Shown here piece after piece: positions 1 through 11,023 of a DNA stretch of 64,000 bases (positions within the stretch are counted from its first letter, which is position 1; each line of letters opens with the position of its first letter). The notes below the pieces were generated by a model. The model saw nothing but the letters and a program-made list of their open reading frames with translations. It did not search any database and was not told the DNA's origin. A program made the position numbers and the translations under genes. The stretch is from Erodium maritimum. Taxonomy: Eukaryota > Streptophyta > Magnoliopsida > Geraniales > Geraniaceae. The stretch is from positions 9,863,001 through 9,927,000 of the forward strand of contig OY997594.1 in NCBI GenBank assembly GCA_963921825.1. Reading direction: 5' to 3'.

Positions 1-1078
1 TTGTTCTGTTCCCTCATTCCGGTGAGCTTACACGATCAGTTATCACGGCGACGGAGTCTCCTAGAGGGTTAGGGCCACTTCCCTCTCCGGTACCAACCTC
101 GGCGACGACCGTGCCGGATTCAGTCGAGCTTCCAGGCTCATCTTCCCCCGTTTCAGGAATTGGGCCCGTGTTTTCAGGGATTGCAAATCACGGGATTTCG
201 ATTTCGAATTCAAAGCTACAAGATTGTGCTGATCCTGTGTTGATCGCGCCGGATTTCTCGGACGGGTTGCCATCGTCAGTAGTTGTGGACGGCGTCAATA
301 CTAGGGTTGTAGTTGGGCCTCGAGTTCCTTTGGGCCAAGAATCATCTCTTGGCAGGCTTGGCCTAAATCAGGTTGATTCTGGCCTGGTAGGGACGGGCCT
401 GCCTTGTGGGCTTCCTAGGCCTGCTGTCATTTTCGCAGATAAGGCCCAAGTGATGGCTAGAGAGGATCTGAGCTTGGCCACCATTTTTAAGCGAATGGAG
501 ACGGCTCTGGACTCCTCGGTTAGGGGCTCGGGTGATCCACCTTTGGAGTTTGGTTTCCAAGGAAGTCCGTGGAAGGAAGCCTTGCAAAAACCGATATCGA
601 TGGTTGTGCCAAAAAAAATGTGGTCGCCCAAAGAAGGGCCTGGAGAAGGTGATCGCACAACCAGTGGTAGTGTATCAGACGAGAGCCAGGACTTCTGCAA
701 ATAAAGGGGATAACAAGGGTCGTTTCTTGTTGAACGTAGCCAAAATTGATAGCTCGGGCAACTAGAGCTACATCACGAAAGTCGGTAGGAAAGCTGTTGA
801 TCTCTGCTCCTTAGTTTCCGAGGGAAAGAAGGACATGGATCTTTTGGAACCGACTTCTGACCAAGTACTATCCCATGTTCCGGTATCTAATCGGTTTAAT
901 TGTTTGAACCCGAACAGGAATTAGGCAAGATGTTGTACGTTTTGTTATGTTCTGGTTCTGTTTTTGCTCTTTGAAGTTGTGCTGGTTAAAGGAAAAGACC
1001 TCTTCGGCTCTTTTCTTGCTTTGTTCTATTTCTTTTTAGAATATTTGCTCAATAAATTATTAGCTTATCAAAAAAAAA
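1..1078 (+). mobile_element. 3' part of an ORF1-only LINE-derived retroposon (copy A)
   Basis: The open frame at 111-704 encodes a low-complexity tail with a GSPWKEALQKP motif. The element at 3222-5183 has GSPWKDALAKP at the same place, followed by a basic KKxGRPKKG-like stretch. Here that basic stretch is garbled by small indels. After the frame there is only about 370 bp of T-rich tail ending GCTTATC plus ten A residues, and no reverse transcriptase. The 3' end abuts a hAT transposase fragment, so the element probably inserted into an older hAT copy. The 5' end lies outside the window, so no target duplication can be checked. The relationship to copy B is seen in the translation; the element class is inferred. 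Confidence 0.7.
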
Positions 1079-1350
1079 ACTTGTTAGAGCTCCTCAAACT
1101 GAATTGGAAACATATATAAATGAGCAACCAGATAGTGATATTGAGGGTTTTAAAGTACTTTCATGGTGGGCAGATAATGCTCATCGATACCCCGTTCTCT
1201 CTAGGATGGCTAGAGATATTCTAGCCATTCCCATGACATTTGTCTCTAGTAAAAGTGCATGAAGTGCTGGCAGCAGAGTTCTTGATTCTTGTAGGAGTTC
1301 CTTGAGTACACGAGCTGTGCAAACTTTAATATGCACATAAGATTAGTTGA
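1079..1350 (+). pseudogene. hAT transposase C-terminal dimerisation domain, fragment
   Basis: Reading from about 1083 the translation gives the hAT C-terminal signature: a SWWADNAHRYPVLSRMARDILAIP stretch (written here only in part: WWADN, RYPVLSRMARDILAIP), then a SxSAxSAGSRVLDSCRSSLS block ending QTLIC. A TGA replaces the usual phenylalanine of the SAFS motif, and more stops follow near 1340. The N-terminal part of the transposase is missing; retroposon copy A lies directly upstream. This is a dead relic and makes no transposase. Confidence 0.85.
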
Positions 1351-3203
1351 AAGACATTAATGTTATTGAGACTTTATCAAGTATGGAAAAGGACGAGGAT
1401 TTGATTCAAAAGGTCTGGTCTGGACCGGGTTGGACAAGGGGACGGGTCTGGCCCGGGTTGGACAAGGCCGGTATGGACTTGTTCGGGTCTTGGTCGGGTC
1501 TGGACTAGGTCTAGTATGATTTTCATAAATAAAAATTGAATTTATAAAAATAAAAACAGATTTTTTTTGAAAATAAAAATGATTTTCATAAATAAAATCT
1601 GAATTTATAAAAATAAAAAGTGAGTTTTTAAAAATTAAAAAAAGTCATAAATAAAAACTGATTTTTTAAATTTAAAACTTGATTTTTAAATAATAAAACT
1701 AACTTGAAATAAATAAATGGCATATTTTGAAAAATTGAAGTGTAATGAAGGGTATTATGGTCTTTTCACTTATTTTTAAGTTTTGAAAATCTAATAACAT
1801 GTCTTTGAAAATTTGACTGATAGTTAGGGGCATTATGGACTTTTTAACTCTGTTGGACGCAAAGTTAACTGAAATCTAACGACAAGGTAGCAAAGTGTTC
1901 GTAAATGTTTTGTTTGGGTATTAAACTGCAATTGTTTTTGTAGGGTATCATTTGGAGAATAAATTATTGGTAAGATATTATATTGAAATTTTACCTTAAA
2001 ACTAACATCTGAACATATAATAATTGTTTTGCCCTTTTGTATTTGAATTAAGTTACCTATATGAATTGAAAAACTATTTTACCCCTTTTCATCATTAGTT
2101 ATATACCAATTCATTAATGTTTAATTTTTTTTATTACTAATATAATTAATTATTTTAAAAATTGATTTATTCTTTTTAATTTATTTTTTATAAAAAAATA
2201 TTTCAATATTTACTTTTTAAAAATTAATTTTTTACAATTTTATATATAAAAAACTATTTTTAATTATTTTTTAAATATTTATTAATTTTTAGAAATAGTT
2301 TTTATTTCTTTTTTTTCATTTTCATTTTATTTATTTATGTGTTTTAAAAGTGTTAATTCTTTAACTAATATTCATAAAATCCTACTTAAAAAAAGACTCA
2401 CAAAATCCTTTTCTTTTATTTTTTAGAAATTATTTTTATTAATTTTCATAAACTAAATTCTTGAATTTTCAGTTTTTTCTTTGATTTTGAAATATTTTTT
2501 TGGCATTACTCAAGATACCTTTTCCGACCAAACCTTTGCATTTTCCAGCCAAAATCCAATAGAGTTCAACAAAGAAGCCCAATAACTCAAACCAAATTTG
2601 AAATTACATGAATACCAATAAATGTGAAAATCGCAACACAAAAGAGTTAAATCCCAAGCAAACAAACAAACAACATATGAATGTAAAAAATTCTAACCTA
2701 AATTACACGAAAATCATAAACGAAAATAAAAAATCACCAAAGAGGGGATGGGTGCCTCGCTTGAGAATAGAGCTCATATCTGGACTGAGGTACGCAAGTG
2801 TCGATGGAAGATTGACGGCGACGTTGTGCTGTTAGGAATAAATAGTAGGAGTTCATGTTGGCCCAAACAGGCAAGCGAGGTCTGTTACGCAGTCTCGCCA
2901 ATTCCAATGAGTACCAGTCGAAAGAATAGGACGCTGTTGAGGAGACACGTCATGTCCCAATGAGATTTGGCACAACTCAACTTCTTGGCGTACTTTGTCT
3001 CAAAAAATGTGTTAGGCAAAACAAGTTTACGCGTATCAAGTCAAGAAAAATAATAGATACATATCCTCATAAGAATAGACCTTTTAAATTGTCACTTGTA
3101 TAAATGGAGTATTTTAATTATAAAATAAGCGTATTGAACTTATCTAAGATTATGTTTCAACATTTTTTTTTGTCTATGTAATAATATTTTCATGTTTATG
3201 CTT
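1351..3203. other. AT-rich intergenic DNA without a recognised gene
   Basis: The stretch is strongly AT-rich. One GC-rich tract at about 1408-1515 is made of imperfect GGTCTGG/ACCGGGTTGGACAAGG units and resembles the GGTCCGG-rich tract in the solo LTR at 47560-47720. About 2745-2960 is less AT-rich and gives two short overlapping frames without recognisable domains. I see no coding sequence, RNA gene or intact element. Confidence 0.5.
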
Positions 3204-5201
3204 AACAAAATTTACATTCAAGATGATGTTGAACCTCTTCTCATTGATATACTCAGGTGACTGTGAGGATGAACTTTTGCCGTCGGAATTCTCGCCGGAT
3301 CGAAAAGGGTAGGGATTTGCTCCCCTTCTCTGTCTTCTACTCAACCTTGATTCCTTGTATGGCTGTTATTGCCATGTGGTTTCTGGGTTCGACGAGTTTC
3401 AGAAGGGAGATATTGCTCACATCCGACCGGCTATGTCTAAGGCAGGTGGTGGCCCTCGCCCTCGCCAGAAACGGAGCCGGCGCGATCAACAAGTCAAAGC
3501 GAGCCGATGCGATCAGCAAGACAAAGCGAAGCAAGGCCTACTGGGAAGGATTCTAATCTAGCTGATGGCTTCAATCCAGTTTGATCCGATACATGGAAAG
3601 TTGAAGCCACTGGTGTTTCTGTTGTTCCAATTGACTCACAGAACTTGAGGCGACAAGTACGTACTAGAGGACGAGATTTTCGTTTGGAACCTACCTTATA
3701 ATACTTATGAGGCCTGGGTACGACATGTCTTCGGCACTTTTGGACAAATTGTGGACGTCTCTGTTCCACGCCGGCCAAATCGAAATATTCAGTTTTTGGT
3801 TTTGTTCGGTTCCAATCGAAGGAAGCGGCAAACCAGGCAATCCAAAGCCTGAATAATTTCAAGGTAAATGGATATGTATTATTTGTGGCCCTTGCTTGCC
3901 GCCGGAACAGTACTGTGATCACAGATCAGATGGAACATAACATACGTAATGAAGGTGAGTTGGGTCATGAGGAATCTCCGACCAGTGATACTCAATCACC
4001 AGAGACGTTTACGAGCTTCAGAAAGTAGTCTACGAGCGAAGAGCTGCCGACATCTTCGCTGCTCCAGCAAGTTGCATCGTCGGAGTTAGACGGTGGTCAA
4101 TTTCAACCCGAAGCTGGTTCCTCACAGATTGGGAGTCGTGATCCCGTGAGCCACACACCTCCAGATTTGGTGGCTTTTTCGAATCCATCTTTGATGAGAT
4201 ATGATTCACAAATCATGAAGAAGGAGCGCATCAAGTTTAGGGGCGTTGATCGCGATGCGCGCTTTGTTGAGGTTGGGCCTGGTGTCGGGCCTCCGAGCCC
4301 ACTTGTGGTGTCATCTGCGCGTCAGGCACCAAATGGTGCTGTTACTGGGCCAGTTGAACATGACCCAGATTTATCAGACCAAGCCCATTCAGGATTCGAG
4401 AAAGGCTTACCCGAAAAGGCCCAGAAGTTGGCTAGCGAGGTTCCAAGTCTGGTCGATGTTTTTAAACGCATTGGTACTGATCTGGGTCCGATAGTGGATT
4501 CGAGTGAACTCAATGTTGTGGAGGGGCCCGTTTTTCCTGTCTGGCCAGCAGGACAATCCACCCAGCAAGTGTTTTCGTTTGACGGTACGAATTCGGTGGT
4601 CGGGGCACAAGGTAGTCCTTGGAAGGACGCCTTAGCCAAACCCCCGATCACAGAGGGCGAACCTAAGAAACGTGGACGCCCAAAAAAAGGTCAGCTGAAG
4701 AAAATTGTTCCTCCAACCGTTTTTTATCAGACAAGACCCATGACCAGTACTGATGAAAGAGGCAATTCCGGAAGCTTAACGACCGATATCGCAAAAAAAA
4801 AACAAATAGTTCGGGTGATTGGAGTTACAGCTCGAAAGTTGTCAAAAAGGCAGTTAACCTCGGCTCACGGGTGCTCGATCAGATCAATCCGCATTTTATG
4901 CTGAAGGACGTCGAGGGGAGTAAGGACGAGGATAACCGTGAACTGAAAGGAAAAGCTCTAAGTTATGTTCCGGTTTCGAACCGTTTTTTTTTTCTTGGAC
5001 CCATGTATGAAATAGGCTAGGAGGCGTCGTATGCTCTCCCGCTTGTTTTATGGTTTTTATTTTTCATTGTCTGTAGCTCTCTTGAGCATGTGTCGGTTTT
5101 GAGAAGATCCCTTGTTAAGGTGACTTCTTTATGTATTTTCCTGTCTTTGGAAAGCACTGGGTTAATAAAGTTTTGCTTATCTAAACAAAATTTACATTCA
5201 A
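3204..5201 (+). mobile_element. Complete ORF1-only LINE-derived retroposon (copy B) with 18-bp TSD
   Basis: The element proper is 3222-5183 (1962 bp). It is flanked by a perfect 18-bp direct repeat, AACAAAATTTACATTCAA, at 3204-3221 and 5184-5201. It has a 5' leader, one ORF1-like coding region with an RNA-recognition motif, and a 3' tail of about 270 bp ending TTTTGCTTATCTA. No endonuclease or reverse transcriptase lies between ORF1 and the tail. A long perfect TSD shows that the ORF2-less form itself was inserted by target-primed reverse transcription, so ORF2 must have come from elsewhere. It ends about 600 bp upstream of the Nudix start codon and may have displaced part of that promoter. 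Confidence 0.9.
3640..4905 (+). pseudogene. LINE ORF1-type protein with RRM domain, frameshifted
   Basis: From about 3676 the translation reads EIFVWNLPYNTYEAWVRHVF, a good RNP2-type start of an RNA-recognition motif, and continues through VPRRPNRNIQFLVLF (RNP1 position). A one-base frameshift near 3810 moves the rest (SKEAANQAIQSLNNFKVNGY, then VLFVALACRR) to another frame. A TAG at about 4026 ends that part, and the long frame 4146-4904 carries the low-complexity tail with GSPWKDALAKP and a KKRGRPKKG basic patch. RRM-containing ORF1 proteins are known from plant L1-type LINEs, where they bind element RNA. This copy is not expected to make a full protein. Confidence 0.75.
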
Positions 5202-5800
5202 CATATACGCTATTCAAGATCAAACTCGTTTGTTTTGTACTATTTTTTCCTAATGACTAGTACATGGAGATCCGAAAGTCTGTAGCTAACTCCTCGAGGA
5301 TCACCCAGAAACCATAAACGGAGATCCACTGACGAAAGTAGTGAGGAGGAAGCAGCGCGTAGGGAAGACGCAGGCAAGCCAGGAGTGGCGTAAAGTCCGC
5401 TTGGAAGTGCGAAATCTCCTGAAGAAGACGACGAAAAGATACCATAATAATAATCAATTTAATATTAAACGAGAGTGATGCATCTACTTTTGTTTGTATT
5501 ATTGTGGTGCGTATGCGCAAAGTCAACGCCTCCACTTCTTTTTGTTTCCTTTTGTTCTGACTTCCACCCCATTTCACTTTCTCTGCTATTGTGCGCCTGT
5601 TCCTCAGGGTGGGTGCGCAGGATAGGAGTCAGCATAGAGAAGCTCCTCCAAATCTCCACCCACAGAGATGGTGACTTAGCAGAGACAAAATCATTTATGA
5701 ATCATTCATATATTGATGGTCAGCGTCACTCATTCCAATTCACTCTTCTCTCTCACACTCCGATCCCTTCTGATACTGACTTGACACTCATCCACAAGCT
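5202..5800 (+). promoter_or_regulatory. Upstream region of the Nudix gene
   Basis: About 600 bp between the 3' end of retroposon copy B and the Nudix start codon. It must hold the core promoter and 5' UTR. A CATATATTG at about 5707 is the nearest TATA-like sequence to the ATG but is weak. I cannot place a transcription start. Short open frames on both strands show no domains and are not called. Confidence 0.4.
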
Positions 5801-8622
5801 ATGGAACTCGATGGTCTCCCCTCTGGCTACCGCCCCAACGTCGGCGTCTGCCTCATCAACTCCGATGATCAGGTTTTTTCATTTTCGATTTACATACTCT
5901 TCTCAACTGGGTTGAACATCATTTTCGATTTAGTTTAATATGATAATACTGATTTGTTTATCGGGACAGACTGAAAATTCAATTGATATGACGAGTAATG
6001 GTTGTACTAGTTTTTTTTGTTTATCTCAGAATAATCCCTTTTCTGGGAAGATGCTAGATCTTTGATTTTACTAATTTGATTACTAAACAGGGTTGTGTCT
6101 TTTTTATTACTTTGTTTATTATGTTATTTGATGTGAAGAGTAATTAAATTCATGACCCTTATTGTGATTTTCACATGCAGGTTTTTGTGGCTTCTAGACT
6201 GAATGTTCCTGGAGCATGGCAGATGCCACAGGTGATTACAAACACATTAAATTCATATCTAGTTTTTTCCTGAGGAAATTGCTCCTGAAGATTTTGAAAG
6301 CTGGTTGCCTCCGGGTGCAATTCTGTTTATATATATTGAGTACTGAATTGACATGATTCTTAACATTTGCAATGGAGGTAGCAAGGCTGTTAAGTCAATT
6401 CTGTACATATTGAATGCTTCTTCAAATAGATGAAGCCTCTTGTGATTAATCTGCAGTGTTGTATGATATGTAAATTAGTAAACATCATGGCAAAGTGCTT
6501 CCTATGCAACCACCTAGATTGTTTTACAGGAGAGATGGCCTGTCTCTTTGTTCAAATAATTTTAAACCAGTACAGACTCAATCCAGACTTTTCTGGTAGT
6601 GGGTGTCTAGCTACAAAAAGAAGTGTTAACTACAGTCAGAATTGAACTCTTTTCACATTTTTTTACCTTCATAAAGGGCATTCATGAAATTTTTACATTT
6701 CAAGTACGCTTTCTACTGAGGTTAAACTTCTATTTCTGCAACTGTTAATTGCAGGGTGGCATCGAGGATGGAGAAGAACCCAAATCCGCTGCCATAAGGG
6801 AATTGAGGGAAGAAACTGGCGTAGTATCTGCTGAAATTATTGCTGAGGTTTATGTAAATCTTATCGTTCATGCTTCTTCTCGTACAGATTCATATACTGT
6901 TAATGTGACTCAAAATCTGTGCATAATTTCCTTTGTTGTGACACAATTATCTCTCTCTGAGCGTTACTTGAAGGCATAGAGTTCTTATAGAATCAATCTC
7001 AGTAATTGTACATGTTACCCACCTTTTAAGTGCCAATAGTCATGTGAAGGTGTTTGAGGAAAAAATAATGCCAATCGCCATACCCATCTCTATTCAACTA
7101 AACATTATACATATCTTTTCTTCTGCCTTGCTTGAGTAACTTTTGACCTTTATTTTTTCTGTTACATAACTATTATCAAAAAGACAAGAGTTAGATGATG
7201 TACTTACTGTAGAGTAAAGCAACTCATGCAATAGTAAAGGCTAAGAACTTCCCTTTAATCATGTCTAATCATCTATGAGTATAATTAAGGAGATTACATT
7301 GCACACATCTGATTAAGATTGTTTAACTCTGACAGGTTCCACATTGGTTGACTTATGACTTCCCTCCACCTGTAAAGGCCAAAGTCAATCGTCTCTGGGG
7401 AGGTGAATGGCATGGACAGGCACAGAAGTGGTGCGTTTCGTTCTCTCTCTCTGCACAAACACAATATATAATTTTTTTCTTTCAGTCTAGTTTTGGTCTT
7501 AGTGAATTGCAATTGTATGCAAATTGCACTTACTGTCATGATGAAAAATCAAGTTGAAGAGTTGCTTTCTGTCAGGCTTGCATTGTTTATTAGCTAGATT
7601 TCTAGGTCTATCCGAAACCATGAATTTTGCAATGCCTGAAAAATTCCATCACAAAAGCAAATGCAGAAATTGGAGTAAACTGTAAGTTTAAGGCAGCAAA
7701 TGAACTCCAATACACGTTATGGAAGATGGTAGGGCCCTCTTATAGAGTATGGCTTCAGCATTTCATAACTTTGATTATGTGCCTTATGCATGACCCATAC
7801 ACAAGCTCTACATGGTACAGGTAATGCACAACATATCATGTGCCAAACTATTTAAATTTATTATAAGTGGCCTTATAGGCACTTGAAGAGATTAGCAAGT
7901 ATAGTCATGGTATGTGAAAGTCAGAGGCCATACATAATCATGCATCAGGTTTTGCCATTCTTTTATAATTTGCATCCAGTTTTCCAAAATTATCAAATTT
8001 AGCTTTATTTGAAAGTTAAAAAGTGGATCATCTGTACTTTTTATTTATTGTGAACACCAAGAGGAAGGTTGCATAGGGAAACATGAACAAATGGCAGCTG
8101 TACTTTGTTGAAAATGTGATTGTTTCTGGTGTCAAGAGAACAATGGAGATCATAAAATTTAGAACATGATGTGTTGTGGACCAAATTAATACCCTCTGTT
8201 TCTTGATTATATGATTAAGTAGCCATAAAATGGGGTCTTACTTGATAGAATAGTTCTTCAATGTCAATTTCTGCATATTATGCATCAACACTGGTCTAAT
8301 AGAAATTTGGAAAATGGACAGGTTTCTTATGAGATTAACTACAGATGATAGGGAGATCAACCTAGCAAGTGGTGAAGCGGACCCTGAATTTGCAGAATGG
8401 AAATGGGCAAACCCTGCAGAAGTTGTAGAACAGGTTAACATTTTCTTGCCTGTGATACTTGATTTTTTAGATCTACCATTTTTGTTTACTGAGATGAAAC
8501 ACAATTGACAGGCAGTGGACTATAAGAGGCCAACATATGAGGAAGTAATGAAGACCTTCATGCCCTACTTGAATATCAACGGGAATGGCAAGTCTGCAAA
8601 ATGTAAATCAACTAAATGGTAA
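5801..8622 (+). CDS. NUDX25: Nudix hydrolase, AtNUDX25-type (Ap4A/RNA pyrophosphohydrolase family)
   Basis: Six exons: 5801-5872, 6181-6231, 6755-6847, 7336-7430, 8322-8433 and 8512-8622; 534 nt, 177 aa, all introns GT-AG. Exon 4 ends inside a tryptophan codon (TG|G). The protein starts MELDGLPSGYRPNVGVCLIN. The full Nudix box GX5EX7REUXEEXGU spans residues 42-64 (GGIEDGE...RELREETGV), followed by the conserved KVNRLWGGEWHGQAQKWFLM stretch and a C-terminal VDYKRPTYEEV. Length and motifs match plant NUDX25, a cytosolic enzyme of about 175 aa that hydrolyses diadenosine tetraphosphate and is related to bacterial RppH. All catalytic glutamates of the box are present, so it is probably active. 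The ATG at 5801 is in frame with the conserved N-terminus. Confidence 0.95.
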
Positions 8623-8757
8623 ATCGTGTTCTCCGTTTGGAGCTCTTATTCCATTCATCCCCTAATATTTGGACTGATCAATACTAGAGAACATTTCTAT
8701 ATCCTTGTAAATGGGCTTGGCAATCAGAATTTGTAATTTAGATGGTTTCTAAAGTGT

Positions 8758-8763
8758 AATAAA
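8758..8763 (+). terminator. Polyadenylation signal AATAAA of the Nudix gene
   Basis: A canonical AATAAA lies 136 bp after the Nudix stop codon, in a T-rich context (GTGTAATAAAGG). The position suits a plant near-upstream element. The cleavage site itself cannot be seen. Confidence 0.5.
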
Positions 8764-9523
8764 GGTTATGTGAGATAATGTTTGTTTGTAGAGACACACC
8801 CAATTTCTCGTAATAAACATCAGCGCCATTTGTATATTCTCGTAATAATGTTTGTTTATGGACAATGATTTCAAATACTTGTCGGTCTTTCTAGAAATCT
8901 CTCAGAGCACATGAATTGTATGATGTGTTTGAATAACTTATCAAATACAAGGCTAATCCAATAATAGACTCTGTTCGTGAGAGTTGATTATGCTGTGTCC
9001 ATACTTTGACGGCTAAGGAGTCCAATATATTTTGAAGTACCAACGCATATTACAAAAGTCAAAAATCTTAAGATTTTTTTTAGCGAAAGAGATATTTAAA
9101 TATTTTTCGTTCGAGGATTGATTGAGTTTCGCGCAGGATCATAAAACTATGCCGTATTTTATTACTTTCCGATGATTGGTGGTTCATATATCGGTCCAAA
9201 CAATGGTCATGTGTCTTCTCTTCATAACTAGGATGTGGTTGATTCTATAATACCGCATATATAGGAACTTAAGTGTTCTAAGACCATAGAGAAAGCGTTA
9301 TTTGATCTCACCATCGTTAACCTAACCATGCGTTAATTAGAAGTCATATTTACTTATACCTGTGACCAACTCTTTGTGTAAATCAAACGCTATGTGTCTT
9401 AGGTGTTAGTGTGTATATAATTATCTTTATGCCTAGATTTTAAACATTAATTTTCTTTTCGCCCTTTATTTTCCCTTTCGGGGATGTGAAAGTGACAGCT
9501 CACGTCCCCAAGTATTAGCAAAA
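8764..9523. other. Intergenic DNA without a recognised feature
   Basis: AT-rich sequence between the Nudix 3' end and the MITE at 9534. No open frame over 60 codons and no domain is visible. Confidence 0.5.
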
Positions 9524-9940
9524 TACTAGTGATCAAGGCTCTAAAAGTCGCTAGGCGTTAGTCGGGCGGTTATGGCCTTCGAGGATTAATCGAGGACTAG
9601 ACGGGGATTCATCAGGGGCTAATCGGATTTGTATTTTTCTATTTTAAATTTTTTAATAGATATATTACTATATATAGAAACAAATTATGAACTTCCTCAT
9701 ATTAAAAATGGTAAAAATATTTAAAATACTGAAAAAAATAACACCAAGTAACTTAGAAGCACAACCCTTAATATCACCATCACCGAACAACTTTGGACAA
9801 CCATCTAATTATTTTAATTTAGTCACTATAATATGCAAAAATTGTTCTAGGCGACTAATCATGTCGGCTAGGTACTAAATGGCGACTAGGCAGGTGTCTA
9901 GGCGGTGCCCAGTAGGGATTTTTAGAACATTACTAGTGAT
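9524..9940. mobile_element. TIR-type MITE with 10-bp target duplication
   Basis: The element 9534-9930 (397 bp) is flanked by TACTAGTGAT at 9524-9533 and 9931-9940. Its termini are imperfect inverted repeats: GCTCTAAAAGTCGCTAGGCG on the left and, reverse-complemented on the right, GTTCTAAAAATCCCTACTGGGC. The centre is AT-rich, and the two ends carry CTAGGCG-rich sequence. The long duplication is closest to the 9-10 bp typical of Mutator-like elements, but the superfamily is uncertain. No transposase. Confidence 0.75.
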
Positions 9941-10787
9941 ACCTCTACTCCTTGTGGGATCGACCGGTACTTAACCGTCTCCATATTGTTTGATGATCGT
10001 GTGCTAATACACGTAAAAAGAGGGTTTTGACACTTAGTCATTCATCAAGTTGACGCAATTGCCGGGGGTAACATATATCATTAGTATTTTGCACATTTTT
10101 AGCTAGCTTAATTACCTTTATGATATCTCATTTTCCACGATGGTGTACGTCCCTTTGTACACTATCCCTGGGGTTTTTTCAGTGGGGAGGTTCACTTTCT
10201 CCTCCAGTGGTGGCCTCAGCGTCCATAACATCTGTTTTTGAAGGAGCATCCAGTTCTCCAACTTGCAACGGTAGAGTCCGAGTAGTTGGGAATATTTCCC
10301 GTAGATATCCTCCCCAACAGACTTAAATGGTATGCCATATTCATAGTTGCCTCATCTTCCCGACGAGGGTAATTGTTTATGGGTCACACTAGGAGGCATG
10401 GTCCGAGAAGAGGTGAGAGCAATGACAGTGCATGTGGTAATGGTGATAGGGGTATCGAATGCGTAAAATCCAACACCATAAATAGTTGGCGCATAATGGA
10501 TTGGGTGAGAGTGTTCAGATTTATAATCACGTGTCTTTATATCCTATCGTTCCATGTCATGATATTAATAGACGGGCAAATTATTGGGGAAGGGGCTAAT
10601 GAAGACCAAAAACAAGTCGTTGATCGGTGAAGAGACGGACAGAGATCTAGTATGATGTTGAATAAAACCAAACCCCACGATCAATAGCAAACCCCTTTTG
10701 CCTTTCAGAATCTCTATGTAACAACTCGTAAAGCAAATTGAATTAAAAACACGTTGGAGAATGCGCCTCACGCGCTGCGAAATTAGG
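9941..10787. other. Intergenic DNA without a recognised gene
   Basis: No domain-bearing frame. The frame at 10373-10630 shows no similarity I recognise. The left limit of the retroposon that follows could not be fixed and may lie anywhere in about 10560-10790. Confidence 0.4.
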
Positions 10788-11023
10788 GCTTCGTCGTCAT
10801 GAGCGCGCCGCCGCCAGAGGAGTTTCAGTCGTTCGCATCGTCCGCCTGAGTTGCAGGGTTTGCTCCGCTTAGGCCAGTTGAGACTCAGTGGAAGAGAACG
10901 TCAAGGCTTTGTCGTTATGTGCACGCCGACGCCGGAGGAGTTGCAGTTGCTCGCGTCGACCGCCTGAGTTGCAGGACTTTGCTCCGTTTTGGCCGGTTGA
11001 GACGCAGTGGAAGTGAACGTCAG
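10788..11023 (+). repeat. 118-bp tandem duplication in the 5' leader of copy C
   Basis: Unit 1 is 10788-10905 and unit 2 is 10906-11023. Both start GCTTYGTCGTYATG and share CGCCTGAGTTGCAGG and GTGGAAGWGAACGTCA, with about 15-20 scattered differences. LINE 5' UTRs often carry tandem promoter monomers, so this may be the internal promoter of the element. That function is inferred. Confidence 0.8.

Noticed and set aside
1408..1515. GGTCTGG-rich tract as part of a fourth solo LTR
   Set aside because: Similar in composition to 47560-47720, but no LTR ends or other shared blocks surround it.
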